Positions 1-9,085 of a stretch of 64,000 nt of DNA are shown piece by piece (the first letter of the stretch is position 1; every line of letters begins with the position of its first letter). Under the pieces are notes generated by a model. That model did not search any database. It was not told where the DNA came from and saw only the letters and a program-made list of their open reading frames with translations. The DNA lies in the NCBI RefSeq assembly GCF_036016955.1, contig NZ_JAYWXI010000010.1, forward strand, positions 54,775 through 118,774, in the 5' to 3' direction. Source of the stretch: JAYWXI01 sp036016955. Its GTDB lineage: Bacteria > Bacteroidota > Bacteroidia > Flavobacteriales > Weeksellaceae. The translations under genes were made by a program, and so were the position numbers.

Positions 1-50
1 TTTGGATGCTTTTTTTTGTAGGCTTAAAAACGCTAAAGCAAAAGATGAAA

Positions 51-77
51 AAAAGGAAGGATTAATCCTTCCTTTTT
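51..77. terminator. Bidirectional rho-independent terminator
   Basis: A 13-bp perfect inverted repeat (AAAAGGAAGGATT and its complement) with A-rich and T-rich flanks lies just past the stop of the minus-strand Xaa-Pro aminopeptidase gene. Confidence 0.75.
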
Positions 78-82
78 TGAGA

Positions 83-1855
83 TTAGAGAGGCTGCACCAA
101 CTGCAGGAACCATTCTTTAACTTCCCCTTCCAAGTGTGGTTCAAGTTTTTCTTTTACCCATTGGTGGTATTGATTGAGCCATTGGATTTCTTCTTCGGAG
201 AGGATTTCTTTTACGATGGCTTCCCTGAAAAACGGGCAAATCGTTAAAGTTTCAAATTCGTAAAACTCTGCGAAATCGGTGGTTTTATAAGGTTTGACGG
301 CTACGAGGTTTTCGTGTCGGATGCCGTATTGATTTTCGAGATAGAGGCCGGGCTCGTTGGAAAGCACCATTCCCGGAATCAAATCTTGCGGGTTTAGGTC
401 TTTTCGGATGTTTTGAGGCCCTTCGTGGACGTTCATAAAACTGCCTACCCCATGCCCGACTCCATGGTTGAATTCTTTGCCTTCCATCCATAGAGGGAGG
501 CGAGCGATGGCGTCAAGATGAACGCCTTTGGTGCCTTTGGGGAATTTTACCATCGACAACCGAATCATCCCCTGAAGCACTTTGGTGGAGTCGTGACGGT
601 ATTGTTCGGAGACTTCTCCTACGGGGAAGGTACGGGTAATGTCGGTGGTGCCTTCTAAGTATTGCCCTCCGGAATCGACAAGGATGCTGCCTTTATTGGT
701 TACAGGTTCGCTGTTCTCTTTGTCCGCCGAGTAGTGCGGGATGGCATCGTTGCCGTTGTAGCCTACGATGCTTCCAAAGCTTACGCCTACGAAGTTTTCG
801 CCCTCTCTTCGGAATTTTTCAAGTTCGAGACCGATCGAATATTCCGTCATTGGGATTTTTCCGACATTGTGTTTCAGCCAGTATAGAAATTTTACCATTG
901 CCACTCCGTCGCGAACCATTACTTTGCGAAAACCTTCGAGTTCGGTTTCGTTTTTAACGGCTTTCATCAGGTTTCCTGGAACGGCGCCGTGGAGGATGGT
1001 GTTGTCTTCTAAGGCAAAAAAGACGGACTGGTTGCTGTTAGGAGACAGAAGAACCCGTTCGTTCTTTTGGGCTTTTAGGTAATCGAAAAAGGTATCGTAA
1101 TCTTTTACTAATACGCCGGCTTCTTTTAGGTGTTGCTGCGCTTCGGCATTCAATTTTTCCTGATCGACGAAAAGGACGGCTTCTTCGGTAGAAATCACAA
1201 TATAGCCTAAGAATACAGGGTTGCATTCGACGTCACTGCCTCGTAGGTTTAGGGTCCAAGCCACGTCATCAAGGCTGGAAATCACATGAAGGGAGGCTTG
1301 TTGTGCGGCCATTTTTTCGCGAATGGCTTTTAGTTTGTCTTGTACGGACTGGCCTGCTCTTTCGAGAGGATGTACGAAGATCGGATTTTTGACTTCGGAT
1401 TTTCCTCGTTCAGTCCAAAGGTTTTTAAGTAGAGGTAAATCGACCAGTTTGATGTTTTTCTCGCTCAGGCGGATGCGCATTTCTTCCCAGTTGCTGTTGG
1501 CGGTTGCAATGGCATTGACGGCAACGGTTCCTCCGGGCTGGATTTGAGAAAGCATCCAAGAAATATAGTCGGGGACACCGTCTACGCCCATTTTCATCAG
1601 TTCGAAATCGGAGCCTTTTAATTCTTTTGGTGCCTGAATAAAATAACGTCCGTCCGTCCAAAGTCCGGCTTGTTCCAAGGTGACTACAGCAAAACCGGCC
1701 GATCCCGTAAAACCGGTTAGCCAACTTCTTTCTTTCCATTCGGAGGGCAGGTATTCGCTCATGTGCGGATCGGCGGAAAAAACCACGAAGGCGTCGATAT
1801 GATTAGCTCTCATTTCTTCCCTTAGGGCAGCCACTTTCTCTTTTGATGTCATCAT
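83..1855 (-). CDS. Xaa-Pro aminopeptidase (M24B metallopeptidase)
   Basis: Cytoplasmic metallopeptidase that removes an N-terminal residue preceding proline. From the chosen start (MMTSKEK) it has about 590 residues, the long multi-domain form: two creatinase-like N-terminal domains, then a C-terminal pita-bread catalytic domain. The dinuclear metal ligands are visible in order: Asp394 (ILVDSGG), Asp405 (TTDITRTF), His468 (GVGHGVG), Glu501 (SNEPGLY) and Glu515 (IRHENL). The frame stays open 15 codons further upstream, but a near-consensus promoter lies inside that extension, so the internal Met pair at 1855/1852 is the better start. It is monocistronic, bounded by terminators on both sides. 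Family assignment is firm; the exact start is less so. Confidence 0.93.
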   Translation of the reverse strand: MMTSKEKVAALREEMRANHIDAFVVFSADPHMSEYLPSEWKERSWLTGFTGSAGFAVVTLEQAGLWTDGRYFIQAPKELKGSDFELMKMGVDGVPDYISWMLSQIQPGGTVAVNAIATANSNWEEMRIRLSEKNIKLVDLPLLKNLWTERGKSEVKNPIFVHPLERAGQSVQDKLKAIREKMAAQQASLHVISSLDDVAWTLNLRGSDVECNPVFLGYIVISTEEAVLFVDQEKLNAEAQQHLKEAGVLVKDYDTFFDYLKAQKNERVLLSPNSNQSVFFALEDNTILHGAVPGNLMKAVKNETELEGFRKVMVRDGVAMVKFLYWLKHNVGKIPMTEYSIGLELEKFRREGENFVGVSFGSIVGYNGNDAIPHYSADKENSEPVTNKGSILVDSGGQYLEGTTDITRTFPVGEVSEQYRHDSTKVLQGMIRLSMVKFPKGTKGVHLDAIARLPLWMEGKEFNHGVGHGVGSFMNVHEGPQNIRKDLNPQDLIPGMVLSNEPGLYLENQYGIRHENLVAVKPYKTTDFAEFYEFETLTICPFFREAIVKEILSEEEIQWLNQYHQWVKEKLEPHLEGEVKEWFLQLVQPL

Positions 1856-1878
1856 ACAAATTTCGATTTTTAGAGTGT

Positions 1879-1886
1879 TAAATTTA
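1879..1886 (-). promoter_or_regulatory. Weak -7 promoter element for the aminopeptidase gene
   Basis: Minus-strand TAAATTTA differs at one position from the Bacteroidetes TAnnTTTG element and lies about 24 bp before the proposed start codon. Confidence 0.35.
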
Positions 1887-1937
1887 CGAAAAAAAGCCAA
1901 ATGCGGAATCGGAACATTCCTTTTTTCATTGAAAAAG

Positions 1938-1968
1938 AAAAAACTCCCGATGCCTTATCGGGAGTTTT
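1938..1968. terminator. Terminator downstream of ffh
   Basis: Stem ACTCCCGAT / ATCGGGAGT flanked by A and T runs, just after the stop of the minus-strand ffh gene. Confidence 0.75.
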
Positions 1969-1991
1969 CTTGGTCTTTTTAGCGAAGAGGA

Positions 1992-3362
1992 TTAACGGCT
2001 GAAAAGTCCGCCGCCCATACCGGGAAGACCGCCGCCCCCCATCTTGCTCATCATCTGCATGAGTTGCTTTCCTTGGGGGCCTTGCATCATTTTCATCATT
2101 TTTCCCATCTGGTCGAATTGCTTCATCAGCTGGTTGACTTCCTCCAATTTTCTTCCTGAGCCACGGGCAATCCGTTTTTTACGGCTCATGTCAATAATCG
2201 AGGGTTTGCGTCGTTCCTCCGGGGTCATGGAGTAGATAATGGCTTCGATATGCTTGAAGGCATCATCGGAAATATCTACGTCTTTGATGGCTTTTCCCAC
2301 TCCCGGAATCATCCCCATAAGGTCCTTCATGTTCCCCATTTTTTTGATTTGGTGGATTTGTTTTAGAAAATCGTCGAAACCAAATTCGTTTTTGGCGATT
2401 TTTTTATGAAGTTTTTTTGCTTCTTCTTCATCGAATTGTTCTTGGGCTCTTTCTACTAAGGAAACCACGTCTCCCATTCCCAAGATTCGGTCGGCCATTC
2501 TCTCGGGATAGAATAAATCCAGAGCCTCCATTTTTTCGCCCGTTGAGATAAATTTAATTGGTTTTTCCACCACGGATCGGATGGTTAAGGCGGCTCCACC
2601 CCGGGTGTCCCCGTCCAATTTGGTGAGAACTACCCCGTCAAAATTAAGAGCTTCATTAAAGGCTTTGGCGGTGTTCACAGCATCCTGTCCCGTCATGGAA
2701 TCCACAACGAAAAGAGTCTCCTGTGGTTTGATGAAGTAATGAACGGATTTTATTTCGTTCATCATTTGCTCGTCAATGGCCAAACGTCCGGCGGTATCCA
2801 CGATGACCACGTCGTAGTGATTTTGTTGGGCATATTTTACCGCATTTTCAGCAATGGATGAAGGATTCAGAGCGCCCTCTTCCGTATAGACTTCCACTCC
2901 GATTTGGCTTCCGAGCACTTTTAATTGATCGATTGCTGCAGGGCGGTAGACGTCGCAGGCCACCAGTAGAGGTTTTTTGTTTCGCTTTTGCTTAAGATAG
3001 TTGGCGAGTTTTCCCGAAAAGGTGGTTTTTCCAGACCCTTGCAATCCAGCAATAAGAATGATGCTGGGTTTGCCGGAGAGGTTGATGCCTTCCTGCGTGC
3101 CTCCCATGAGCTCTACGAGTTCGTCATGGACGATTTTGGTCATCAATTGCCCCGGAGTAAGGCTGGTGAGCACGTTTTGCCCCAAGGCTTTGTCTTGTAC
3201 TCGTTTGGTTAAATCCTTGGCTACTTTGTAGTTAACGTCGGCATCCACTAAGGCTCGACGAATTTCTTTCACCGTTTCGGCTACGTTGATTTCGGTGATT
3301 TTTCCGCGCCCTTGGAGGTTGTGTAACGCTTTGTCTAATTTATCCTGTAAACTGTTGAACAT
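1992..3362 (-). CDS. ffh: Signal recognition particle protein Ffh (SRP54)
   Basis: GTPase that, with 4.5S RNA, binds signal sequences on nascent chains and delivers ribosomes to the membrane receptor FtsY. About 456 residues. An N-terminal four-helix bundle is followed by the G domain, with the P-loop GLQGSGKTT near residues 106-114, DTAGR near 189-193 and TKLDGDTRGG near 247. The C-terminal methionine-rich M domain ends in a Gly/Met tail. The frame opens 10 codons earlier, but the -7 promoter element at 3390-3397 overlaps that extension, so the start at 3362 (MFNSLQDKL) is preferred. It is transcribed divergently from the ATP synthase region. Confidence 0.97.
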   Translation of the reverse strand: MFNSLQDKLDKALHNLQGRGKITEINVAETVKEIRRALVDADVNYKVAKDLTKRVQDKALGQNVLTSLTPGQLMTKIVHDELVELMGGTQEGINLSGKPSIILIAGLQGSGKTTFSGKLANYLKQKRNKKPLLVACDVYRPAAIDQLKVLGSQIGVEVYTEEGALNPSSIAENAVKYAQQNHYDVVIVDTAGRLAIDEQMMNEIKSVHYFIKPQETLFVVDSMTGQDAVNTAKAFNEALNFDGVVLTKLDGDTRGGAALTIRSVVEKPIKFISTGEKMEALDLFYPERMADRILGMGDVVSLVERAQEQFDEEEAKKLHKKIAKNEFGFDDFLKQIHQIKKMGNMKDLMGMIPGVGKAIKDVDISDDAFKHIEAIIYSMTPEERRKPSIIDMSRKKRIARGSGRKLEEVNQLMKQFDQMGKMMKMMQGPQGKQLMQMMSKMGGGGLPGMGGGLFSR

Positions 3363-3389
3363 GGTAACAATTATAATGTATTCGAGGTG

Positions 3390-3397
3390 CAAAAATA
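3390..3397 (-). promoter_or_regulatory. -7 promoter element of ffh
   Basis: Minus-strand TATTTTTG matches TAnnTTTG exactly, 27 bp upstream of the ffh start, and rules out the longer upstream start. Confidence 0.6.
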
Positions 3398-3457
3398 GGG
3401 GATTTTTATTATAATTGAAATTTATTCATCTTTGTGGCACTTTTTTAACGTAATAGG

Positions 3458-3832
3458 ATGGGTAAATACAAAGTGGATTTCGTTTACACAGGGGTGTTTT
3501 TTTTGATGGTACTTTCTTCGGTGGTTGTGGTTTATGCGCTAGGGAGTTCCCAACGAGTCAATGCATTGGTTGCGATTATGAGTGCAGTAGTGGTGGGGAC
3601 GGTTTTTTTGCTGCGTTATTTGGGAAAAGGCGGGATAATTGGTTTCTTTTTTTTGGGGACGGTGCTTTTCAAGATGTTTGGTATTGGTTATTTGGCGGTT
3701 TTTGAAGCGGAGCTTAAACGAGATTTAGTGTTGTTTTTTGTCATTTTTTGGGGGTATTTAATTTTGGAAGCCTCTTATATTGTGGCCTGTATCCGAAGAC
3801 AAGATAAATATCATGTAAAGAAAGATAAATAA
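3458..3832 (+). CDS. Small integral membrane protein upstream of atpB (DUF6168-like)
   Basis: A 124-residue hydrophobic protein with four predicted membrane segments (about residues 8-28, 32-52, 58-80 and 86-112) and a basic C-terminal tail ending in KKDK. A small four-helix protein at this place before atpB is common in Flavobacteriia and resembles the family I know as DUF6168; that name is from memory. The position suggests a role in ATP synthase assembly or ion supply, like AtpI/AtpZ, but no motif shows this. No AtpZ-type gene lies beside it, because ffh occupies the upstream side. A near-match promoter (CATCTTTG) lies at about 3427-3434, and atpB has its own stronger promoter 25 bp after this gene. 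Confidence 0.75.
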   Translation: MGKYKVDFVYTGVFFLMVLSSVVVVYALGSSQRVNALVAIMSAVVVGTVFLLRYLGKGGIIGFFFLGTVLFKMFGIGYLAVFEAELKRDLVLFFVIFWGYLILEASYIVACIRRQDKYHVKKDK

Positions 3833-3857
3833 CGTTTACGGGAAAGGAAAAATTTAT

Positions 3858-3865
3858 TACTTTTG
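3858..3865 (+). promoter_or_regulatory. -7 promoter element of the atp operon
   Basis: TACTTTTG is an exact TAnnTTTG match 27 bp before the preferred atpB start. Confidence 0.6.
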
Positions 3866-3892
3866 CAAAAATTAAGATTAACGAAGTTAAAG

Positions 3893-4960
3893 ATGGCTTT
3901 ACGTAAACTGTTTTTCATTCTATGGGTTTTTATTGGCGGTTTTGCTTTTGCTGCCAATACGGCGCCTGCGGAGGCGGGAGAAAAATACAATCCGGTACCG
4001 TTTATCATGCATCACATCCAGGATTCCCACAGTTGGCATCTTTGGGGAGAAGGGCATCATTCCGTGGGGTTTTCGCTTCCTGTTATTCTTTGGGACGGAG
4101 GACTTAAGGTGTTTAGTTCTTCAAAGTTTGGGCACGACGAGAATGAAGTAGCAGAAGTGGATGGTAATTACTATAAGCTATTCCATAATAAAGTGTACAA
4201 GACGGATGCGAGTGGAACGATTCATGAACATGACGGTCATCCAACCAATGAAGCGCCTTTGGATTTTTCCATTACCAAAGTGGTAGCCCAAATGATTTTG
4301 GCGGCTTTGATTTTGTTGGTTTTGGGATTTGCGACGGCGGCCTCTTACAAAAAGTCCAATGTGCCTTCCGGTGTGGCGAAATTTATTGAGCCTATTGTGG
4401 TTTTTGTACGGGATGATATTGCCCTTCAGAATATTGGCTCTTTGAGATATAAGAAATACGTACCTTATTTAGTGACTTTGTTCTTGTTTATTTGGGTGCT
4501 TAATATTTTGGGACTTTTCCCGGGAGCAGCTAATACGACCGGAAATATTGCTTTTACTTTCGTTTTGGCTTTGTTTACCATGATTGTGGTGAACTTCAGC
4601 GGACGTAAGACTTACTGGAGCCATATGTTTGATCCGCTAGGAAACAATATGCCATGGGGAGGGAAGATTTTGGTTTATTTGATTTTGGTTCCTGTGGAAT
4701 TGCTAGGGATTATCACTAAGCCTTTTGCCTTGATGATTCGTCTTTTTGCCAATATGACCGCGGGGCACATCATTATCATGGCATTGATTTCCCTTATTTT
4801 CATTATGAAAACTTATATGATTACGCCTGTTTCCTTGGGATTGTCTTTGTTCATCTATGTTTTGGAAGTTTTGGTGGCGGCATTGCAGGCTTATATTTTT
4901 ACGATGCTCACGGCTTTATTCATTGGTTCGGCTGTGGAAGAGCCTCATCATGATCACTAA
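3893..4960 (+). CDS. atpB: F0F1 ATP synthase subunit a
   Basis: Membrane stator subunit that forms the two proton half-channels next to the c ring. About 355 residues. It opens with a signal-peptide-like hydrophobic stretch (residues 1-20), then a long His/Gly-rich extracytoplasmic N-terminal extension of roughly 110 residues, which is typical of Bacteroidetes and absent from E. coli AtpB. The canonical helices follow. The essential arginine lies in ALMIRLFANMTAGH near residue 283. The frame extends 10 codons upstream, but that overlaps the promoter element, so ATG 3893 is chosen. It is the first gene of the order atpB-E-F-H-A-G. Confidence 0.96.
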   Translation: MALRKLFFILWVFIGGFAFAANTAPAEAGEKYNPVPFIMHHIQDSHSWHLWGEGHHSVGFSLPVILWDGGLKVFSSSKFGHDENEVAEVDGNYYKLFHNKVYKTDASGTIHEHDGHPTNEAPLDFSITKVVAQMILAALILLVLGFATAASYKKSNVPSGVAKFIEPIVVFVRDDIALQNIGSLRYKKYVPYLVTLFLFIWVLNILGLFPGAANTTGNIAFTFVLALFTMIVVNFSGRKTYWSHMFDPLGNNMPWGGKILVYLILVPVELLGIITKPFALMIRLFANMTAGHIIIMALISLIFIMKTYMITPVSLGLSLFIYVLEVLVAALQAYIFTMLTALFIGSAVEEPHHDH

Positions 4961-5020
4961 TTTTAGAAATAGAACGAAATCATTTTTATTAATAAAACAA
5001 CTTTTTTAAATTTTTATATT

Positions 5021-5230
5021 ATGACAGGTAGTATCGCAGCAATCGGAGCTGGTCTAGCAGTTCTAGGCGTAGGATTGGGAATCGGTAAAATTGGTGGTTC
5101 TGCAATGGATGGTATTGCAAGGCAACCAGAGCAATCCGGTAAAATCCAGACTGCAATGATTATCGCCGCTGCCCTTATCGAGGGTGCAGGTCTATTCGGT
5201 ATCGTAGTAGCTCTACTAGGTAACGGATAA
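5021..5230 (+). CDS. atpE: F0F1 ATP synthase subunit c
   Basis: Proteolipid of the rotating c ring; 69 residues forming a helical hairpin. The polar loop carries ARQPEQ, and the ion-binding glutamate sits in ALIEGAGLFG near residue 56. Glu is followed by Gly rather than Ser or Thr, which favours proton over sodium coupling. It is 60 bp from atpB and is followed by a strong intercistronic hairpin, consistent with c being needed in many more copies than its neighbours. Confidence 0.97.
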   Translation: MTGSIAAIGAGLAVLGVGLGIGKIGGSAMDGIARQPEQSGKIQTAMIIAAALIEGAGLFGIVVALLGNG

Positions 5231-5240
5231 GAAAGTTTTT

Positions 5241-5271
5241 GAATTCTGCAGACGGTTGGTCTGCGGAATTC
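5241..5271 (+). terminator. Intercistronic hairpin between atpE and atpF
   Basis: Two 13-nt arms pair with a single G-U wobble around a 5-nt loop, and a T-rich stretch follows. It lies wholly between atpE and atpF. It could act as a partial terminator or as a 3' stabiliser of the atpE message. Confidence 0.65.
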
Positions 5272-5319
5272 ATTTTCTTTAAAAGTCAGTAATTAAAAAA
5301 ATTAAATACCTACTATAAC

Positions 5320-5814
5320 ATGGATTTATTAACTCCTTCAATAGGAAATATAGCTTGGACGGCTGTTGTTTTCGTTATTCTTTTGTTGTTTCTTTCTAAA
5401 TTTGCTTGGAAGCCTATTTTGTCTGCGGTAAGCGAGCGAGAGAATTCCATAGTGGATGCGCTTAATCAGGCTAAGTTGGCTAGAAAAGAGATGGAAGAAT
5501 TGAAAGCGGATAACGAGAAAATCATTCGTGAAGCAAAAGCAGAAAGGGATGCTATACTTAAAGAGGCCAGAGAGATTAAGGATCGTATCGTTGGAGAAGC
5601 TAAGGAGGTGGCAAAAGCCGAGGGAGATAAAATTATTGAGGCGGCTAGAGTATCCATTGAGGCCGAGAAGACGGCTGCGATGAACGACATCAAATCCCAA
5701 ATTGGTTTGCTTTCTGTGAATATTGCTGAAAATATTTTGAAGCAAAAGTTGGATAACAGCGAGGCTCAAAACACTTTGGTTGAAAACTATCTGAACAAAC
5801 AAAACCTTAACTAA
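5320..5814 (+). CDS. atpF: F0F1 ATP synthase subunit b
   Basis: Peripheral-stalk subunit linking F0 to F1. 164 residues: one N-terminal membrane helix (about 10-28), then a long charged coiled coil rich in Glu, Lys and Ala (about 40-125), and a C-terminal delta-binding region. Length and layout match bacterial subunit b. Its TAA stop shares one base with the first ATG of atpH, so translation is probably coupled. Confidence 0.95.
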   Translation: MDLLTPSIGNIAWTAVVFVILLLFLSKFAWKPILSAVSERENSIVDALNQAKLARKEMEELKADNEKIIREAKAERDAILKEAREIKDRIVGEAKEVAKAEGDKIIEAARVSIEAEKTAAMNDIKSQIGLLSVNIAENILKQKLDNSEAQNTLVENYLNKQNLN

Positions 5815-6356
5815 TGATGCGTACGTCAAAGGTAGCTAAAAGATATGCGCAGGGCTTTCTTGATTTTGCCCAGGAATCGGGACAGACTTCCACGGTTTTT
5901 GCCGAGATGAAAGAAGTGGTGAAAATCATGGATGAATCCAGAGAGCTTAATCGTTTTTTTGAAACCCCGGTGATTGATTCCAAGAAAAAAATGACGGTGG
6001 CAGGAGAGATTTTTAAGGCTTTTTCTCCTTCTACGCTCAATATGATTCGTTTAGTGATCCGTCAGGGGAGAGAAGGGCATTTGAGAGGGATTGCGCAGGA
6101 GTTTATCAATAAAGTGGACGACTTGAGCGGAGTGAAACGCGTAACGCTTACTTCGGCGGTGGCATTGTCCCAAAGCAATATCGATCAAATCCTGAAGACT
6201 TCCGGTCTTTTGGCTTCGGGAGCGAAGTTTGATTTGACGACACGGATTAATCCGGATATTTTGGGCGGATACATTCTCAGAGTGGGTGACCAGCAGATTG
6301 ACGCTTCAGTGAAATCCAAACTGAACCAAATAAAGAAAGAATTTCAGTTAAATTAA
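5814..6356 (+). CDS. atpH: F0F1 ATP synthase subunit delta
   Basis: Stalk subunit that ties the top of F1 to subunit b. About 180 residues, starting MMRTSKVAKRYAQGF; the ATG at 5814 or the next at 5817 could be used. It carries the OSCP/delta signatures: an N-terminal helical bundle with the YAQGFLDFA region and a C-terminal ILGGYILRVGDQQIDAS segment. It overlaps the atpF stop by one base and lies 20 bp before atpA. Confidence 0.94.
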   Translation: MMRTSKVAKRYAQGFLDFAQESGQTSTVFAEMKEVVKIMDESRELNRFFETPVIDSKKKMTVAGEIFKAFSPSTLNMIRLVIRQGREGHLRGIAQEFINKVDDLSGVKRVTLTSAVALSQSNIDQILKTSGLLASGAKFDLTTRINPDILGGYILRVGDQQIDASVKSKLNQIKKEFQLN

Positions 6357-6376
6357 AGAATTAAAACAACCATAAA

Positions 6377-7951
6377 ATGGCAGAAATAAATCCGGCTGAA
6401 GTTTCAGCAATTTTGAAACAACAATTAGCGAATTTTGATACCCAGTCCAACGTTGAGGAAGTAGGAACTGTACTTCAAATAGGGGATGGTATTGCCCGTG
6501 TATACGGTTTAGAGAATGTACAATACGGGGAGCTTGTGAAGTTTGAGTCAGGAGTAGAGGGCATCGTACTTAACCTTGAAGAAGATAACGTAGGGGTTGC
6601 CTTACTTGGAGAGTCTAAGTTGGTTAAAGAAGGAGATACAGTAAAGCGAACCAATCGTATTTCTTCCATCCGTGTAGGGGAAGGGATGTTAGGGCGTGTT
6701 GTCGATACTCTTGGAAATCCGATTGATGGAAAGGGACCTATTTCGGGGGATCTTTACGAAATGCCTTTGGAAAGAAAAGCGCCGGGGGTAATCTTCAGAC
6801 AGCCGGTGAATGAGCCGCTTCAGACGGGGATTGTAGCGATTGATTCCATGATTCCTATCGGAAGAGGGCAGAGGGAGTTGATTATCGGAGACCGTCAGAC
6901 CGGTAAGACGACGGTAGCGATTGATACGATTATCAACCAAAAAGAATTTTATGATGCCGGAGAACCCGTGTTCTGTATTTATGTTGCTGTAGGGCAGAAA
7001 GGTTCTACGGTGGCTCAGATTGTGAAGACTTTGGAAGACCGCGGGGCGATGGCTTATACCGTCGTGGTAGCGGCTAATGCCTCCGATCCTTCGCCAATGC
7101 AGGTGTATGCACCGATGGCTGGAGCGGCGATTGGAGAGTACTTCAGAGATACAGGACGTCCTGCGCTGATTATTTACGATGATTTGTCTAAGCAGGCGGT
7201 TGCTTACCGTGAGCTTTCGCTTCTTCTTAGAAGACCACCGGGACGTGAGGCTTACCCTGGGGACGTATTCTATCTTCACTCCAGATTGTTGGAAAGAGCG
7301 GCCAAAGTCATTAAAGACGATGAAATTGCAAAACAGATGAATGATTTGCCAGAGTCCTTGAAACCAATGGTAAAAGGAGGCGGATCATTAACGGCTCTTC
7401 CAATTATCGAGACTCAGGCGGGAGACGTTTCGGCATATATTCCGACCAACGTGATTTCCATTACCGACGGACAGATTTTCTTGGAGTCTGATTTGTTTAA
7501 CTCTGGGGTTCGTCCGGCGATTAACGTGGGGATTTCCGTATCGCGGGTAGGTGGTAACGCTCAGATTAAATCTATGAAGAAGGTTTCCGGAACCCTTAAG
7601 TTGGATCAGGCTCAATATAAGGAATTGGAAGCGTTTGCTAAATTCGGTTCGGATCTTGATGCGGCGACTCAGGCGGTAATTTCCAAAGGGGAGAAAAACG
7701 TGGAAGTGCTTAAGCAACCGGTGAACTCTCCACTTCCGGTGGAAAGCCAGGTGGCGATGATTTACGCTGGAACTGAGAATTTGTTGAAGGATGTTCCGGT
7801 GGCAAAAGTAAAGGCGTTTATGACCGAGTATGTGGATTTCTTGAAGAGCAAGCATCCGGATACAATGGCTGCAATTAAAGCGGGTAAAATCGACGGTGAG
7901 ATTACTGGCGTATTGAAACAAGCGGCGGAAGACATTGCTTCAAAATACTAA
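6377..7951 (+). CDS. atpA: F0F1 ATP synthase subunit alpha
   Basis: Non-catalytic nucleotide-binding subunit of F1; 524 residues, close to the usual bacterial length. It has an N-terminal beta-barrel domain, the Walker A motif GDRQTGKT near residues 172-179, the alpha-subunit signature around PAINVGISVSRVGG near residues 378-391, and the helical C-terminal domain. The start ATG at 6377 lies 20 bp after atpH, within the operon. Confidence 0.98.
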   Translation: MAEINPAEVSAILKQQLANFDTQSNVEEVGTVLQIGDGIARVYGLENVQYGELVKFESGVEGIVLNLEEDNVGVALLGESKLVKEGDTVKRTNRISSIRVGEGMLGRVVDTLGNPIDGKGPISGDLYEMPLERKAPGVIFRQPVNEPLQTGIVAIDSMIPIGRGQRELIIGDRQTGKTTVAIDTIINQKEFYDAGEPVFCIYVAVGQKGSTVAQIVKTLEDRGAMAYTVVVAANASDPSPMQVYAPMAGAAIGEYFRDTGRPALIIYDDLSKQAVAYRELSLLLRRPPGREAYPGDVFYLHSRLLERAAKVIKDDEIAKQMNDLPESLKPMVKGGGSLTALPIIETQAGDVSAYIPTNVISITDGQIFLESDLFNSGVRPAINVGISVSRVGGNAQIKSMKKVSGTLKLDQAQYKELEAFAKFGSDLDAATQAVISKGEKNVEVLKQPVNSPLPVESQVAMIYAGTENLLKDVPVAKVKAFMTEYVDFLKSKHPDTMAAIKAGKIDGEITGVLKQAAEDIASKY

Positions 7952-8033
7952 TTAAGAGAAAAAAGCGGGCAGGGTTCACTCTGAAAAGGGCTGAACCTTA
8001 GCCTTTAAAAACATAATTTGAACCATATAACGA

Positions 8034-8897
8034 ATGGCTAACTTAAAAGAAATTAGAGGAAGAATCTCGTCCATTTCTTCTACAATGCAGATTACCAGTG
8101 CGATGAAAATGGTTTCGGCTTCGAAACTTAAAAAAGCACAGGATGCCATTGTCATGCTAAGACCTTATTCCGAGAAGTTGCAGGAGATTATTGAGAACGT
8201 GAGTTCCAGTTCGGATCCTGATCAGGTTTCGGTGTATGCGCAGCAGCGGGAAGGGAAGAGGATTCTTTTCATTCCGATTACTTCCAATAAGGGTTTGGCC
8301 GGTGCATTCAACTCATCTATCGTTAAGGAACTGAATCACCAGTTCGAGAAGTTGAACGGTAAAGAGGCCGAGGTTTTAACCATCGGGAAAAAAGTCTTCG
8401 ATGCGGTCAAAAGGAACCGTAGGGTTTATGATAATCAGAGTCCCGTATTGGATCGTTTGAATTTTGAAGCGGTGTCTAATATTGCGGAAGCGGTAATGGA
8501 GGAGTTTAGAAAGGGCACTTTCGATGAAGTTTATTTGGTCTATAATAAATTCATCAATGCGGCAACCCAAAAGGTGCAAACCGAGAGACTTCTGCCGATT
8601 GCCATGCCTGAAGCGGAGCAAGTGCAGGGCGAGACCGATTATATTTTCGAGCCGAATCGCCATGTGATTTTGGATAATCTTATCCCGAAATCCATTAAAA
8701 CGCAGCTTTACAAGGCGATTTTAGATTCCGTAGCTTCCGAGCATGGAGCGAGGATGACGGCGATGCATAAAGCAACCGATAATGCGCAGGCTTTGAAGAA
8801 CGAATTGGTTATTTACTATAACAAAGCTCGTCAGGCGGCCATTACCAACGAAATCCTTGAGATTGTTTCCGGAGCCGAGGCTTTGAAGAGCAGTTAA
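8034..8897 (+). CDS. atpG: F0F1 ATP synthase subunit gamma
   Basis: Central rotary shaft of F1; 287 residues. The N-terminal helix MANLKEIRGRISSISSTMQIT and the C-terminal helix containing ALKNELVIYYNKARQAAITNE carry the family signatures. It is the last gene of the operon. The catalytic beta (atpD) and epsilon (atpC) genes do not follow and must lie elsewhere, as is common in Flavobacteriia. An 82-bp spacer with a weak GGTTCA/TGAACC stem separates it from atpA. Confidence 0.97.
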   Translation: MANLKEIRGRISSISSTMQITSAMKMVSASKLKKAQDAIVMLRPYSEKLQEIIENVSSSSDPDQVSVYAQQREGKRILFIPITSNKGLAGAFNSSIVKELNHQFEKLNGKEAEVLTIGKKVFDAVKRNRRVYDNQSPVLDRLNFEAVSNIAEAVMEEFRKGTFDEVYLVYNKFINAATQKVQTERLLPIAMPEAEQVQGETDYIFEPNRHVILDNLIPKSIKTQLYKAILDSVASEHGARMTAMHKATDNAQALKNELVIYYNKARQAAITNEILEIVSGAEALKSS

Positions 8898-8920
8898 AAA
8901 ATTGTTTAAATAAAAATACG

Positions 8921-8944
8921 ATCCCTCCTTTGTTGGAGGGATTT
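8921..8944 (+). terminator. Terminator of the atp operon
   Basis: Stem ATCCCTCC / GGAGGGAT with a 6-nt loop followed by TTTTATTTTT, 23 bp after the atpG stop. Confidence 0.85.
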
Positions 8945-9052
8945 TATTTTTCCCGAGGGTTTAGAGTGGAAAAGGAGGACGCGGATGAATACCATGTTTA
9001 AGACGCTGTGAGGCTATTAAAAAAGCTTCGGGGTGTGTCAAAAAAAAATCCC

Positions 9053-9060
9053 TATCTTTG
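9053..9060 (+). promoter_or_regulatory. -7 promoter element
   Basis: TATCTTTG exactly matches TAnnTTTG, 25 bp before the ATG of the CNNM/CBS gene. Confidence 0.6.
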
Positions 9061-9085
9061 CAGGAGATTGATTATAAAAAAATAA

